Origin: Saccharothrix ecbatanensis
GTDB taxonomy: Bacteria; Actinomycetota; Actinomycetes; Mycobacteriales; Pseudonocardiaceae
Direction of reading: 5' to 3'
Length of the DNA stretch: 64,000 bases
NCBI RefSeq assembly: GCF_014205015.1
Contig: NZ_JACHMO010000001.1
Span: 8,990,001 to 9,054,000 of the forward strand
Part shown: positions 8,926 through 19,326 of the stretch, in pieces
Numbering within the stretch: the stretch's first letter is position 1
How the letters are laid out: each line of letters begins with the position of its first letter
Notes under the pieces: model-generated
The model's input: only the letters and a program-made list of their open reading frames with translations
Told to the model about the DNA's origin: nothing
Database searches by the model: none
Translations under genes and position numbers: made by a program

Positions 8926-9717
8926 CTACCCCAGGGCCTGCATCACCGGGGCGTACAGCCGCGAACGGTCGCCGCCGAACGCCCCGCGCACCATCAGGTC
9001 GACCGTGTACCGCGGCGCCAAACCGCGCGCCACCAGCCACGACGCCAACGCCGGGTCCCCCACGTCCACCCGCACCGACGTCGCACCGACCGCCACGTCC
9101 GAGATCAACTCCGCCGCACGCCCGACCGACGGCGCCACCACCGGCCCCACCATCGTCACCGGCCCGTTGGCCCACGCCGCCACGAACCCGTCGTCGGCCA
9201 CCCTCACCTGCGACGCGAACCCGAACAGCTCACCCCACATCGCCGACCGGTCCGTGCCGAACACCTCGGCGTCCGCCGCCACGACCTTCGCCCGGTCCGC
9301 GTCCTCCACCGGCCGTGACGTGCCCGAAGCCGTCCCGTCGAACGCCCCGACGTGCGCCGTCACCCGACCCACCGACCGGAACCCCAGCTTCTCGTACAGC
9401 GGCTTGCCGTACGAAGTCGCGTGCAGCGACACCACCGGCGTGCCCGCGAACGCCAGCGCGTGCTCCATCAACCGCCGCCCCAGCCCGCGCCCACCGTGGC
9501 TCGACGCCACCAGCACCATGCTGACCGCCGCGTGCTCGACCCCGAATCGGGTGATGATCACCGTGCCAACCAGCTCGCCCCCGTCGACCAGCCCGAAACC
9601 GGTTCCGACGCGCAGCAGGAACGCCCACTTGGCCGGTTCCGGCGACCACTGCCGGTCCAACCCGAGGCGAACGCAGGCGGGCAGGTCGTCGGGGGTGAGC
9701 GCGCGCAATTCCGTCAC
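8926..9717 (-). CDS. GNAT-family N-acetyltransferase with C-terminal extension
   Basis: A 263-aa acetyltransferase. The GNAT acetyl-CoA loop is VASSHGGRGLGRRLMEHAL, followed by SLHATSYGKPLYEKLGFRSVG. The C-terminal ~120 residues resemble the second domain of YitH/DUF1248-type acetyltransferases. The substrate is unknown. GTG 9717 (MTELRALTPDDLP) is chosen because it fits the GNAT first strand; the longer frame upstream to 9789 looks non-homologous and runs into the phoH promoter area. Confidence 0.8.
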   Translation of the reverse strand: MTELRALTPDDLPACVRLGLDRQWSPEPAKWAFLLRVGTGFGLVDGGELVGTVIITRFGVEHAAVSMVLVASSHGGRGLGRRLMEHALAFAGTPVVSLHATSYGKPLYEKLGFRSVGRVTAHVGAFDGTASGTSRPVEDADRAKVVAADAEVFGTDRSAMWGELFGFASQVRVADDGFVAAWANGPVTMVGPVVAPSVGRAAELISDVAVGATSVRVDVGDPALASWLVARGLAPRYTVDLMVRGAFGGDRSRLYAPVMQALG

Positions 9718-9854
9718 GCTCCGAGTGAACCCGCCGTGTCCAACCCGTTTCTTACTCCGGTGCGGACTGTCGGTGGGGACGGCTAGCATCGGACGCGGTA
9801 GGTCGAATTCACCAGAGCACGGCGCGAACGCGCAGGAAGAGGGCCCGAGGCCAC

Positions 9855-10922
<1,068 letters not shown>

Positions 10923-10927
10923 GCGCC

Positions 10928-11482
10928 GTGAGCATCGAGATCGCGAACGAGTCGGGCGTCCAGGTGGACGAGTCGTCCATCGTCGCCGCCGCCAGGTTCG
11001 CCCTGGACCGGATGGGCGTCAGCCCGTTGGCCGAGCTGTCCGTCCTGCTGGTCGAGCTGGACGTGATGGCGGACCTGCACCAGCGCTGGATGGACCTGCC
11101 CGGCCCGACGGACGTGATGGCGTTCCCGATGGACGAGCTGGACTCGGCCCGCCGACCGGACGCCGCGGGCCTCGGCCCGGCGCTGCTCGGCGACATCGTG
11201 CTGTGCCCGGACTTCGCCAAGGACCAGGCCAAGAAGGCGGGCCACAGCCTGATCGACGAACTGCACCTGCTGACCGTCCACGGCGTGCTGCACCTGCTCG
11301 GCTACGACCACGCGGAGCCCGCCGAGGAGCGGGAGATGTTCACGTTGCAGAACCGCATCCTGGGCGACTTCCGCACCGCCGCGGCCGAGGCGGAGCGCAA
11401 GTCCGCGCAGCGCGAGGCCGATTCGAAGCTGCTCGGGGCGGTCGGTCTGGAGGACGCGGACCGGCCCGAGTCGACCCCCTGA
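10928..11482 (+). CDS. ybeY: Endoribonuclease YbeY (rRNA maturation factor)
   Basis: A 184-aa single-metal RNase for 16S rRNA 3' maturation and ribosome quality control. The zinc site [11 protein letters not shown] is intact (H118, H122, H128). GTG 10928, 5 nt after the phoH stop, gives the usual start [15 protein letters not shown]; an earlier in-frame GTG inside phoH gives a non-conserved Arg/Pro extension. PhoH-YbeY-CNNM form one operon. Confidence 0.95.
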   Translation: MSIEIANESGVQVDESSIVAAARFALDRMGVSPLAELSVLLVELDVMADLHQRWMDLPGPTDVMAFPMDELDSARRPDAAGLGPALLGDIVLCPDFAKDQAKKAGHSLIDELHLLTVHGVLHLLGYDHAEPAEEREMFTLQNRILGDFRTAAAEAERKSAQREADSKLLGAVGLEDADRPESTP

Positions 11483-11492
11483 GGCGGCCGAG

Positions 11493-12791
11493 GTGATAGG
11501 CAGTCCCACCGGCTTGCTGGTGTTGGCCGCGGTGTTGGTGTTGTCGGCGGGCCTGTTCGCGGGCGTGGACGCGGCGCTGGGCACGGTGTCGCGTGCCCGC
11601 GTCGAGGCGTTGCAGCGGCAAGGTCGGGCCGGCACCGGTCACCTGATCGCGCTGCTGGCCGACCGGCCGCGGCACGTGAACCTGCTGCTGTTGCTCCGAC
11701 TGGGCTGCGAGCTGGCGGCGACGGTGCTGGTGACGGTGGTGTGCCTGGGTCTCATCGAGACCGACTGGGTGGCCATGCTGGTCGCCGGCCTGAGCATGCT
11801 CGTGGTGTCGTACGTGCTGGTCGGCGTGGGTCCGCGGACCATCGGTCGGCAGCACCCGTACGCGGTGACGCTGCTCGCGGCGGGTCCGATCCGGGTGCTC
11901 GGCCGGGTGCTGGGGCCGTTGAGCAAGCTGCTGATCCTGGTCGGCAACGCGATCACCCCGGGCAAGGGTTTCCGGGAGGGTCCGTTCTCGTCCGAGGTGG
12001 AGTTGCGCGAGCTGGTGGACATGGCGCAGGAACGCGGCGTCGTGGACGAGGGCGAGCGGGAGATGATCCACTCGGTGTTCGAGCTGGGCGACACGATCTC
12101 GCGCGAGGTGATGGTGCCGCGCACCGAGATCGTGTGGATCGAGCAGACCAAGTCGGTCCGGCAGGCGCTGGCCCTGTCGCTGCGCACCGGGTACACGCGG
12201 GTGCCGGTGATCGGGGAGAGCGTCGACGACATCGTCGGCGTGGTGAACCTCAAGGACCTGGTGCGGCTGACGTTGGCCGAGGAGCCGAACGGCACGACGG
12301 TGGCGGACGTGATGAAGCCGGCGTCGTTCATCCCTGACTCGAAGCCGCTCGCGGACCTGCTGCGGGAGATGCAGCTGTCGCGCAACCACCTGGCGATCGT
12401 GGTGGACGAGTACGGCGGCACGGCGGGGCTGCTCACCATCGAGGACATCCTGGAGGAGATCGTCGGGGAGATCACCGACGAGTCCGACACGGACGACCGG
12501 CCGCCGGTGGAGCACCTGACGGACGGCTCGGTGCGGGTCAGCGCGCGCCTGCCGGTGGACGACCTGGACGCGTTGTTCGGCACGGAGCTGGACGACCACG
12601 AGGTGGAGACCGTCGGCGGTCTGCTGGCCCAACGCCTGGGCCGGGTGCCGCTGCCGGGGACCGAAGCGGAGATCGCGGGTCTGCGGATGCGGGCCGAGGG
12701 CGGCAAGGACGAACGCGGGCGGATGCGCATCACGACGGTGCTCGTGCGCCCGGTGAACGGCGACGACAGCGAGGGGACCAACGGTGACTGA
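11493..12791 (+). CDS. CNNM/CorC-type membrane protein with CBS pair (HlyC/TlyC family)
   Basis: A 432-aa protein with an N-terminal DUF21 transmembrane domain (about 1-150, several hydrophobic segments). Two CBS domains (about 210-330, including MVPRTEIVW and VDEYGGTAGLLTIEDILEEIVGEI) and a C-terminal CorC/HlyC domain follow. The family is linked to Mg/Co efflux; older 'hemolysin' naming is not meaningful here. It follows ybeY closely and overlaps the next gene by 8 nt. Confidence 0.9.
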   Translation: MIGSPTGLLVLAAVLVLSAGLFAGVDAALGTVSRARVEALQRQGRAGTGHLIALLADRPRHVNLLLLLRLGCELAATVLVTVVCLGLIETDWVAMLVAGLSMLVVSYVLVGVGPRTIGRQHPYAVTLLAAGPIRVLGRVLGPLSKLLILVGNAITPGKGFREGPFSSEVELRELVDMAQERGVVDEGEREMIHSVFELGDTISREVMVPRTEIVWIEQTKSVRQALALSLRTGYTRVPVIGESVDDIVGVVNLKDLVRLTLAEEPNGTTVADVMKPASFIPDSKPLADLLREMQLSRNHLAIVVDEYGGTAGLLTIEDILEEIVGEITDESDTDDRPPVEHLTDGSVRVSARLPVDDLDALFGTELDDHEVETVGGLLAQRLGRVPLPGTEAEIAGLRMRAEGGKDERGRMRITTVLVRPVNGDDSEGTNGD

Positions 12792-13116
12792 CCTCGACCC
12801 CGAGGACCAGAAGATCATCACGCTGGCGCGTTCGGCGCGGGCCCGGACGGGAACGCCCGAGGGCGCGGCCGTGCGGGACACCGACGGCCGGACGTACGCG
12901 GCCACCACGGTCGCCCTGCCGTCGCTCAAGCTGACCGCGTTGCAGGCCGCCGTGGCCGCCGCCGTGTCCAGCGGGGCCGAGGGCTTGGAGGCGGCGGCCG
13001 TCGTCACCGCCTCAGGTGCCGTGGACGAGGACTCACTGGCCGCCGTGCGCGACATGACGGCCGATGCGCGGGTCTTCCGCGCCGACGCGTCCGGCGCCGT
13101 GCAGGAAACCGTGTAG
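12784..13116 (+). CDS. Cytidine-deaminase-like protein lacking the zinc site
   Basis: A 110-aa protein in the position of M. tuberculosis Rv2365c, between the CNNM protein and Era. It resembles the cytidine deaminase fold (MTDLDPEDQKIITLARSARA, KLTALQAAVAAAVSSGAEG) but has neither the HAE nor the PCxxC zinc motif and contains no Cys at all, so deaminase activity is not expected. It starts at GTG 12784, overlapping the CNNM stop; its stop abuts the next GTG start. Confidence 0.75.
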   Translation: MTDLDPEDQKIITLARSARARTGTPEGAAVRDTDGRTYAATTVALPSLKLTALQAAVAAAVSSGAEGLEAAAVVTASGAVDEDSLAAVRDMTADARVFRADASGAVQETV

Positions 13117-13446
13117 GTGCGCGACTACATCACCGTGTGCCGTGGCTGCTGCTGCGGCACCGTCAAGAAGCACCCGGACTACGACCACGACGAGCAGTTG
13201 CGGCGGTTGCGGGAGTTGGCCGACAGCTCCGGCGGCCGGGTGCGCCTGCGCACCGCCGACTGCCTGGACGCGTGCGAGAACTCGAACGTGATCGTGGTGA
13301 AGCCGGCGGGCCAGAAGCCGGTGTGGTTGGGGTTCGTCCTGCACGACGCCGTGATGGACGACCTGGAGCGCTGGCTCGCCGACGGCGGCCCGATGCCGAC
13401 CACTCTCGAGGTGAACCGCATCGCGGCGCCCGCGACGAAGGCCTAG
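13117..13446 (+). CDS. (2Fe-2S) thioredoxin-like ferredoxin domain protein
   Basis: A 109-aa protein. CRGCCCG near the N-terminus and CLDAC about 40 residues later give the four-Cys pattern of the thioredoxin-like [2Fe-2S] ferredoxin fold. It starts with GTG directly behind the stop of the cytidine-deaminase-like gene, so the two are cotranscribed. An electron-carrier role is inferred; no partner enzyme is adjacent. Confidence 0.75.
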   Translation: MRDYITVCRGCCCGTVKKHPDYDHDEQLRRLRELADSSGGRVRLRTADCLDACENSNVIVVKPAGQKPVWLGFVLHDAVMDDLERWLADGGPMPTTLEVNRIAAPATKA

Positions 13447-13928
13447 AGCAGCACGCCAGCGCGACCGAGGTCGTGGTTGAAGAACGCGGACAGGGTCGAC
13501 GCGGACGCCCGGTAGACGATCGCCTGGGAGGCCGGGTCGAGGACCAGGTAGGCGTCGGCGCGGGCGCGGTTGATCGCGTCGACCGGTCGGCTCGAATTCC
13601 ACGACCGCGGCGTCCTGCCCGCCGCGAGGAGCGCCGACACGACGCCGGCAGGGCCGCAGTCCTCGCCCTGGTTGGGCCGGCCGTGGAACTGCGAGACCGG
13701 CACCAGCCGCCCGGTCTGGGTGCCGCAGTCCGGCACGCCCGGGATCCGGTAGTCGTAGCCGGTGGCCATGTACGCGTCGGCCAGGTAGCCGCGCAGCTCG
13801 GGCACGTAGTCCCACAGGTCGCTGGTGAACCCGCGCGTGTTGGTCACCGACTGGCCGCGCACCTGGCAGGAGATGTCGACGCGCCGGCGTGGTTGTCCGT
13901 GGCCCAAGTCGGCCGAGCTGTTCGGCAT
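13443..13928 (-). pseudogene. Possible remnant of a secreted SH3/C39-like cysteine peptidase
   Basis: A 161-codon ORF contains an SH3-like segment (VDISCQVRGQSVTNTRGF, then YLADAYMATGYDYRIPG) typical of extracellular actinomycete proteins. It is followed by a papain/C39-like nucleophile region GEDCGPAGVVSALLAAG. No signal peptide precedes it; sequence upstream of 13928 is disrupted and shows no RBS or export signal. The gene is therefore probably 5'-truncated. The few codons overlapping the upstream convergent gene are shared. Alternatively it could be a cytosolic protein starting at 13928. Confidence 0.5.
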
Positions 13929-14167
13929 CCCGGAAGGCGCCGTGAAGTACTGGGCCAGTGTCGAGAAGTGGCGTCCGGAATGGCCCTCGCGGCACGCGTC
14001 GTTACGCGCTTTCCGGCGCTAAGAGGACTCACACGGCCAAGCGCGGCCTTGGTGTTCCGGAATCCTTGCCGAGGGTTGTCCCACCTGCTCCAACTGTCCC
14101 ACCGGAAACTCCCCCAACTGTCCCTCGATGCTTTCTGGCCTGCGGTTATACGAGGAGGTGCGACATC

Positions 14168-14920
14168 ATGGCGACCGGTCGGGCGTGCCGATGGGTGATT
14201 GTTTCGAAGAATCACAGGGGCAGGTTGCGGCGGCGGGTGCCAAAAGTTGATGTGATGGCATCACGGGATGTTCGGCGATCGAAGACGCCGACTGTTCAGG
14301 CATTGCATCCCGCGTTCGATGACTTCAACGCGGAGGGTGGCATGACCTCGACCAAGAGGGATCTCGCTGCTGAAAATGCTTTTTCTTCCAACAGTAAAGA
14401 CATCATTGTCGTCGTCGACGCGACCCAGGTCGGAGGCAACAGCGATCAGAAGAACATCGTCAAGTATCAAGGTTTCAATCTGAATCAGAATGCATCGGAG
14501 AAGATCGACCCGGTGGTCACAGCCCTTTTTCTGGTAGAGGGCAGCCAGGAGGTCCACGTGTTCGAGGCCGCGCCTGTGGATATGCAGGGGACTCAGGTGC
14601 ATGCCCCGGTTCCGCCTCAGGTGCGTGGCACCGGGATCACTTGGCTGGAAGATGACATGGGCAATCGCAGTAACGTTATCCGGGTCTTGGACGACTGGCC
14701 CGCGTCTGAGATGGCGGACACGGTCCGCACCGGTCGGCCTGCTGTCCGACTCGTTCGGCCGCGCCGGACCGCTACCGGGCGGTGCCGGGCGATGCCGGAC
14801 CGGGACGAGGGGGTGCGGCGATCAGGGCGGAACCCGTTCACGACTACCTCAGGTGGCTCGGCCGGGGGGTCCGACCGGGTTCGGGGCTGTGCGGGCGTTC
14901 GAGGCCTTGACAGCCACTGA
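14168..14920 (+). CDS. Orphan hypothetical protein in a lower-GC patch
   Basis: Open frame of 250 aa behind a strong AGGAGG (14153-14158) before ATG 14168; a second good start is ATG 14342 (GGAGGGTGGC upstream, MTSTKRDLAAENAF). The central 130 residues (SKDIIVVVDATQVGGN, DPVVTALFLVEGSQEVHVFE, GITWLEDDMGNRSNVIRVL) look like a beta-rich protein. AT-richer third positions differ from the neighbours. After about 14720 the frame turns into Arg/Gly-rich sequence typical of a wrong frame, so a frameshift or late truncation is likely. I do not recognise the family. Confidence 0.45.
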   Translation: MATGRACRWVIVSKNHRGRLRRRVPKVDVMASRDVRRSKTPTVQALHPAFDDFNAEGGMTSTKRDLAAENAFSSNSKDIIVVVDATQVGGNSDQKNIVKYQGFNLNQNASEKIDPVVTALFLVEGSQEVHVFEAAPVDMQGTQVHAPVPPQVRGTGITWLEDDMGNRSNVIRVLDDWPASEMADTVRTGRPAVRLVRPRRTATGRCRAMPDRDEGVRRSGRNPFTTTSGGSAGGSDRVRGCAGVRGLDSH

Positions 14921-14966
14921 CTAGGGCTGACGCGGCGCGGCCGGCGGGTGCGGGGACAATGGGCGG

Positions 14967-15863
14967 ATGGATGGTTACCGTTCCGGGTTCGCGTGCTTCG
15001 TCGGCCGCCCCAACGCAGGCAAGTCGACGTTGACCAACGCGCTGGTCGGGACCAAGGTCGCGATCACGTCGAGCAAGCCGCAGACCACCCGACACACCAT
15101 CCGGGGCATCGTGCACCGCGAGGACGGGCAGTTGGTCCTGGTGGACACCCCCGGCCTGCACCGCCCGCGCACGCTCCTCGGCCAGCGCCTCAACGACCTG
15201 GTCCGCGAGACGTGGACCGAGGTGGACGTGGTCGGGTTCTGCGTGCCCGCCGACCAGAAGGTCGGCCCCGGCGACAAGTTCATCGCCGCCGAGCTGGAGA
15301 AGATCGCCAAGCGGACCCCCGTCATCGGCATCGTCACCAAGACCGACCTGGTCAGCCAGCAGCAGGTCGCCGAGCAGCTGCTCGCGCTCCAGAAGGTGAT
15401 GGACTTCGCCGACCTGATCCCGGTCTCGGCGGTGGACGGCTACCAGGTCGACGCCCTCGCCGACCTGGTGCTGGGCAAGCTCCCCGAAGGCCCGGCGCTC
15501 TACCCGGACGGCGAGCTGACCGACGAGCCGGAGATGACCCTGATCGCCGAGCTGATCCGGGAGGCCGCGCTGGAGGGTGTGCGGGACGAGCTGCCCCACT
15601 CGATCGCCGTCCTGGTCGAGGAGATGCTGCCCCGCGAGGGCCGCGACGACCTGGTGGACATCCACGCGAACGTGTACGTCGAACGTCCCAGCCAGAAGGC
15701 GATCATCCTGGGTCACCGCGGTGAACGCCTCAAGCAGGTCGGCATCACGTCCCGCCGGCACATCGAGAAGCTGCTCGGCACGCGCGTCTACCTCGACCTG
15801 CACATCAAGATCGCCAAGGACTGGCAGCGCGACCCGAAGCAGTTGCGCAGACTGGGGTTCTAG
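14967..15863 (+). CDS. era: GTPase Era
   Basis: A 298-aa Era with G1 GRPNAGKST (13-21), G3 DTPG, G4 TKTD, and a C-terminal KH domain (GHRGERLKQVG) that binds the 16S rRNA 3' end. It acts in 30S subunit assembly. Complete family length. The recO GTG follows the stop directly, forming an era-recO pair as in other actinobacteria. Confidence 0.96.
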   Translation: MDGYRSGFACFVGRPNAGKSTLTNALVGTKVAITSSKPQTTRHTIRGIVHREDGQLVLVDTPGLHRPRTLLGQRLNDLVRETWTEVDVVGFCVPADQKVGPGDKFIAAELEKIAKRTPVIGIVTKTDLVSQQQVAEQLLALQKVMDFADLIPVSAVDGYQVDALADLVLGKLPEGPALYPDGELTDEPEMTLIAELIREAALEGVRDELPHSIAVLVEEMLPREGRDDLVDIHANVYVERPSQKAIILGHRGERLKQVGITSRRHIEKLLGTRVYLDLHIKIAKDWQRDPKQLRRLGF

Positions 15864-16616
15864 GTGGCGAACCTGTACCGGGACACCGGGGTGGTCCTGC
15901 GGGTGCAGAAGCTCGGCGAGGCGGACCGCATCATCACGCTGCTCACCCAGAAGCACGGCAAAGTGCGCGCGGTGGCGAAGGGCGTGCGCCGCACGTCGTC
16001 CCGGTTCGGCGCGCGGCTGGAGCCGTTCGGGCACGTCGACGTGCAGTTCTACCCCGGACGGTCGCTGGACGTGGTCACCCAGGTCGAGACGCTGGACGCG
16101 TTCGGCGTGGTCCTGGTGGACGACTACCAGCGCTACACGGCGGCGTGCGCGGTGCTGGAGACGGCCGACCGGCTGACGTCGGAGGAGGGTGAACCCGCCC
16201 TCCGGCTGTACCTGCTGGTCACGGGTGCTCTGCGGGCGCTCGCGGCGAAGGAGCGGGACGCCTCGCTCATCCTCGACGCCTACCTGATGCGGGCGATGGC
16301 GTTCGCGGGGTGGGCGCCGGCGGTGGACGACTGCGCGCGCTGCGGTGACCCGGGGCCGCACACGGCGTTCAACGTGCACGCGGGCGGCATGGTGTGCCCG
16401 CGATGTCGTCCGCCGGGCAGCGCCACCCCGTCCGCGGACACGCTGCGCCTGCTCGCCGCCCTGCTCCACGGCAGGTGGGATGTGGTGGAGGTCATCCCCA
16501 CCGGTGCCCGGCGCGACGCCAGCGGCCTGGTCGCCGCGCACCTCCAGTGGCACCTGGAACGCCAGTTGCGGTCGCTGCCCTTGGTCGAGCGAAAGGCGCA
16601 GCCGTCCGACGGTTAG
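15864..16616 (+). CDS. recO: DNA repair protein RecO
   Basis: A 250-aa RecO with an N-terminal OB fold ([20 protein letters not shown]), a helical middle, and a zinc-binding pair of CxxC motifs (CARC, CPRC) in the C-terminal half. It loads RecA on SSB-coated DNA in the RecFOR pathway. It starts with GTG immediately after the Era stop codon. Complete length. Confidence 0.95.
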   Translation: MANLYRDTGVVLRVQKLGEADRIITLLTQKHGKVRAVAKGVRRTSSRFGARLEPFGHVDVQFYPGRSLDVVTQVETLDAFGVVLVDDYQRYTAACAVLETADRLTSEEGEPALRLYLLVTGALRALAAKERDASLILDAYLMRAMAFAGWAPAVDDCARCGDPGPHTAFNVHAGGMVCPRCRPPGSATPSADTLRLLAALLHGRWDVVEVIPTGARRDASGLVAAHLQWHLERQLRSLPLVERKAQPSDG

Positions 16617-16648
16617 AGTCGCCTGCCCCACGAAAAGAGAGGACAGTC

Positions 16649-17470
16649 ATGCTCCGCCGACGGCGGGTTGAGCACGCGAAGCGTGATCCCCGACCCCCGG
16701 AACCCCACCCGACCGGCGCCACGCCGCCCGTGCTGCCCGTGGACCTCGTGCCCCGGCACATCGCGATAGTGATGGACGGCAACGGGCGTTGGGCCAACCA
16801 GCGCGGCCTGTCCCGGGTCGAGGGGCACAAGCGCGGTGAGGCCGTCGTGGTCGAGGCGGCCAAGGGCGCCATCGAGATGGGCGTGAAGTGGCTGTCGCTG
16901 TACGCGTTCTCCACCGAGAATTGGAAGCGCAGCCCCGACGAGGTCCGCTTCCTGATGGGCTTCAGCCGCGACGTGATCCACCACCGCACCGACGAGCTGG
17001 ACGAGCTGGGTGTGCGCGTGCGGTGGGCGGGGCGTCGACCCAGGCTGTGGCGCAGCGTCATCAAGGAGCTGGAGGTCGCCGAGGAGCGCACGAAGGAGAA
17101 CGACGTGCTGAACCTCGCGATGTGCATCAACTACGGCGGCCGGGCCGAGGTCGGGGACGCGGCGCGGGAGATCGCCCGGCTGGTCGCCGCCGGGAAGATC
17201 AACCCGGAGAAGGTGGACGAGCGCACGCTCGCGAAATACATGTACCAGCCCGACATGCCGGACGTTGACCTGTTCATCCGGCCGTCCGGCGAGCAGCGCA
17301 CGTCGAACTTCCTGCTGTGGCAGTCGGCGTACGCGGAGATGGTGTTCCAGGACATCCTGTGGCCGGATTTCGACCGGCAGGACCTGTGGCGCGCCTGTGA
17401 GGCGTACGCCATGCGCGACCGGCGCTTCGGTGGCGCCGTTGACAAGCCCGACGTGGAGGATTCGGAGTGA
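16649..17470 (+). CDS. uppS: Isoprenyl transferase (undecaprenyl/decaprenyl diphosphate synthase, UppS type)
   Basis: A 273-aa cis-prenyltransferase. The catalytic Asp is D43 in [11 protein letters not shown], and the C-terminal [19 protein letters not shown] motif is intact. It makes polyprenyl diphosphate carriers for cell wall synthesis. ATG 16649 is preceded by AGAGAGGA and gives the usual basic N-terminus; the frame is open further upstream inside recO but that part is antisense-like noise. It overlaps the next gene by 4 nt. Confidence 0.95.
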   Translation: MLRRRRVEHAKRDPRPPEPHPTGATPPVLPVDLVPRHIAIVMDGNGRWANQRGLSRVEGHKRGEAVVVEAAKGAIEMGVKWLSLYAFSTENWKRSPDEVRFLMGFSRDVIHHRTDELDELGVRVRWAGRRPRLWRSVIKELEVAEERTKENDVLNLAMCINYGGRAEVGDAAREIARLVAAGKINPEKVDERTLAKYMYQPDMPDVDLFIRPSGEQRTSNFLLWQSAYAEMVFQDILWPDFDRQDLWRACEAYAMRDRRFGGAVDKPDVEDSE

Positions 17471-17895
17471 CCGACGAGGACGCCGCGGTGACCGCGGAAC
17501 TGCTCACCGCGGCCCGTGAGGCGTTGGAGATGTTCCACGAGGTGCACGTCGACGACGACGGGGCGCTGAGCTTCCAGCACGGTGAGGTGCCGTGCGCGGT
17601 GCAGGCGATGCGGTTGGCCGAGGGCCTGACCGTGCTCAGCCTGACGTGCGTGGTGGCGTGGGACCTGCCGAAGGACTCCAACCTGGCCGTGTCCGCCGCT
17701 GAACGCGCTGGTCAGGGCCTGTTCGGCACGCTTGGTGTGATCAATACCGAGCGGGGGATGGATGTGACGCTGCGCTACGCGTTCCCGGCCGAAGGGCTCA
17801 AGCCGGAGCCGTTGAGCACGCTGCTGATGTTGGTCGTGTCCACTGCTTCGCAGCTGCGCAACGAGCTGCTGGCCGGAACCGGGGACGGTGCCTGA
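17467..17895 (+). CDS. YbjN-like small protein
   Basis: A 142-aa acidic protein with an alpha/beta pattern ([38 protein letters not shown]) that resembles the YbjN / type III secretion chaperone-like fold common in actinobacteria. Function unknown. It starts with GTG overlapping the uppS stop (GTGA) and overlaps the start of the following 89-aa gene, so the three genes are one operon. Confidence 0.65.
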   Translation: MTDEDAAVTAELLTAAREALEMFHEVHVDDDGALSFQHGEVPCAVQAMRLAEGLTVLSLTCVVAWDLPKDSNLAVSAAERAGQGLFGTLGVINTERGMDVTLRYAFPAEGLKPEPLSTLLMLVVSTASQLRNELLAGTGDGA

Positions 17896-18164
17896 TGGCT
17901 GGTGTGATCGTGTACGAGCCCGATGACGAGACGGACATCGAGGGCCTGCCCTGGGCCGTCACGTTCGAGGCGTCGGCGGGGGAGGAGTGGGCCTCGTTCG
18001 TGTGCGGGCCTTACGAGCGGGACGACGCGGTGAAGCTGGCCGAGGAGGTGCTCGCCGCGAGCCGTGGCGTGACGGCCGTGGTGGAGCCGCTGTTGCCGGT
18101 GATCGAGGCGGCGGACGTGCTGGCGACCATCGCCGAACTGCGTGAAGAGGACGAGGCGGAGTGA
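17895..18164 (+). CDS. Small conserved acidic protein (89 aa)
   Basis: An 89-aa, strongly acidic protein of unknown function (EEWASFVCGPYERDDAVKLA is the most structured stretch). It begins at the last base of the YbjN-like gene. A hairpin (CCGCGTGA at 18180-18187 with TCACGCGG at 18191-18198) follows shortly after the stop and may end the uppS operon. Confidence 0.6.
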   Translation: MAGVIVYEPDDETDIEGLPWAVTFEASAGEEWASFVCGPYERDDAVKLAEEVLAASRGVTAVVEPLLPVIEAADVLATIAELREEDEAE

Positions 18165-18179
18165 CGAGGACGAGTCTGT

Positions 18180-18198
18180 CCGCGTGACGATCACGCGG
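18180..18198 (+). terminator. Possible hairpin terminator after the uppS operon
   Basis: An 8-bp perfect stem with a 3-nt loop lies 16 nt after the stop of the 89-aa gene. It lacks a T-run, as is common in actinomycetes, so the assignment is tentative. Confidence 0.4.
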
Positions 18199-18285
18199 CG
18201 GAGTGACCCCCGGGTGGTTGCGGGGGCGTGAAGACCCGACGTAGGTCGGTGAGGCGCGGGCGGTGGTTCTGGCATCATCTCGAAA

Positions 18286-19296
18286 GTGACAATCACTGGC
18301 GAGATCCGTGGATCGCGCCCGCGCCGCCCACCGCCGCGTTGGAAGATCACTTCGCTCGAAGTGCTCTGCGTGCTGCTCGTGCTGGCGCTGGTGTTGCAGG
18401 ACTGGCTGGTCGGCGTGCTGGACGTGGCGGTGCTGCGTACGGCATCCACCGTCTTCGTCGCGATCTGCGTGCAGGCCCTGCCGTTCCTCGTGCTCGGGGT
18501 GCTGATCAGCGGCGCGATCGCGGCGTTCATCCCGGCCAGCGCACTGCGCCGGGCGTTGCCGAAGAGAACCGCGTTCGCCGTCCCCGTCGCCGGGATCGCC
18601 GGAGTGGCGTTGCCGGGCTGCGAGTGCGCGTCCGTGCCCGTCTCCCGCCGCCTGATGCAGCAGGGCGTCGCACCCGCCGCGGCGCTGACGTTCCTGCTCG
18701 CCGCGCCCGCCGTGAACCCGATCGTGCTGGTCTCCACGGCCGTCGCGTTCCCCAACGCGCCGATGATGGTGCCTGCCAGGTTCGTCGGCGCGCTGCTCAC
18801 CGCCGTGGTCATGGGCTGGCTCTGGACCCGCTTCGGCAAGGCGGAATGGATCGCCGAGCGCGCGCTGCGCCGACTGCCCGACAACGACGGCACGTCGCGC
18901 TGGGTCGTCTTCGCCGAGACCGCGCGGCACGACCTGGTCGACGCGGGCGGGTTCCTGGTGCTCGGCGGGGTGTTCGCGGCGGCGTTCAACGTGCTCGTGC
19001 CGCAGGCCTGGCTGGAGACGCTCGGCGGCCAGATCGTCCTGGCCGTGATCGTGATGTCGCTGCTGGCCGTGGTGCTGGCGCTGTGCAGCGAGGCCGACGC
19101 GTTCGTCGCGGCCTCCATGTCGGCGTTGCCGCTGCTGCCCCGGCTGGTGTTCCTGGTCGTCGGCCCGGCGGTCGACGTCAAGCTCATCGCGTTGCAGGCG
19201 GGCGCGTTCGGCAAGTCCTTCGCGCTGCGCTTCGCCCCGGCCACGTTCGTGGTGGCGATCGCGTCGGCCCTGGCGGCGGGAGCGGTGTTCCTGTGA
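18286..19296 (+). CDS. Eight-helix permease (YcgR/DUF318 family)
   Basis: A 336-aa integral membrane protein of the DUF318 permease family, with the conserved repeated motifs LPGCECASVPVSRRL and LCSEADAFVAASMS in two homologous halves. Related proteins move metals or thiolated arsenicals. Its pairing with a TIGR03943 protein and neighbouring Zur/SmtB regulators argues for a metal-linked role here, possibly zinc or cobalt. Transport activity is inferred, not shown. GTG start; the next gene follows about 30 nt later. Confidence 0.82.
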   Translation: MTITGEIRGSRPRRPPPRWKITSLEVLCVLLVLALVLQDWLVGVLDVAVLRTASTVFVAICVQALPFLVLGVLISGAIAAFIPASALRRALPKRTAFAVPVAGIAGVALPGCECASVPVSRRLMQQGVAPAAALTFLLAAPAVNPIVLVSTAVAFPNAPMMVPARFVGALLTAVVMGWLWTRFGKAEWIAERALRRLPDNDGTSRWVVFAETARHDLVDAGGFLVLGGVFAAAFNVLVPQAWLETLGGQIVLAVIVMSLLAVVLALCSEADAFVAASMSALPLLPRLVFLVVGPAVDVKLIALQAGAFGKSFALRFAPATFVVAIASALAAGAVFL

Positions 19297-19326
19297 AGCG
19301 TGACATCTCGGGAGGCGTGGTCAGCC

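Noticed and set aside
13825..14022. 65-aa plus-strand ORF ending SAELFGIPEGAVKYW...
   Set aside because: The HTH-like look is limited to ~15 residues, and there is no upstream coding sequence or ribosome site; treated as part of the decayed patch.
14261..14602. 113-aa minus-strand ORF in the low-GC patch
   Set aside because: It lacks an RBS and is antisense to the better-supported plus-strand frame, which has a strong AGGAGG.
18240..18300. Zur box before the permease
   Set aside because: The sequence around the GTG start (AAAGTGACAATCACTGG) does not match the TGAAAATGATTTTCA-type palindrome well enough.
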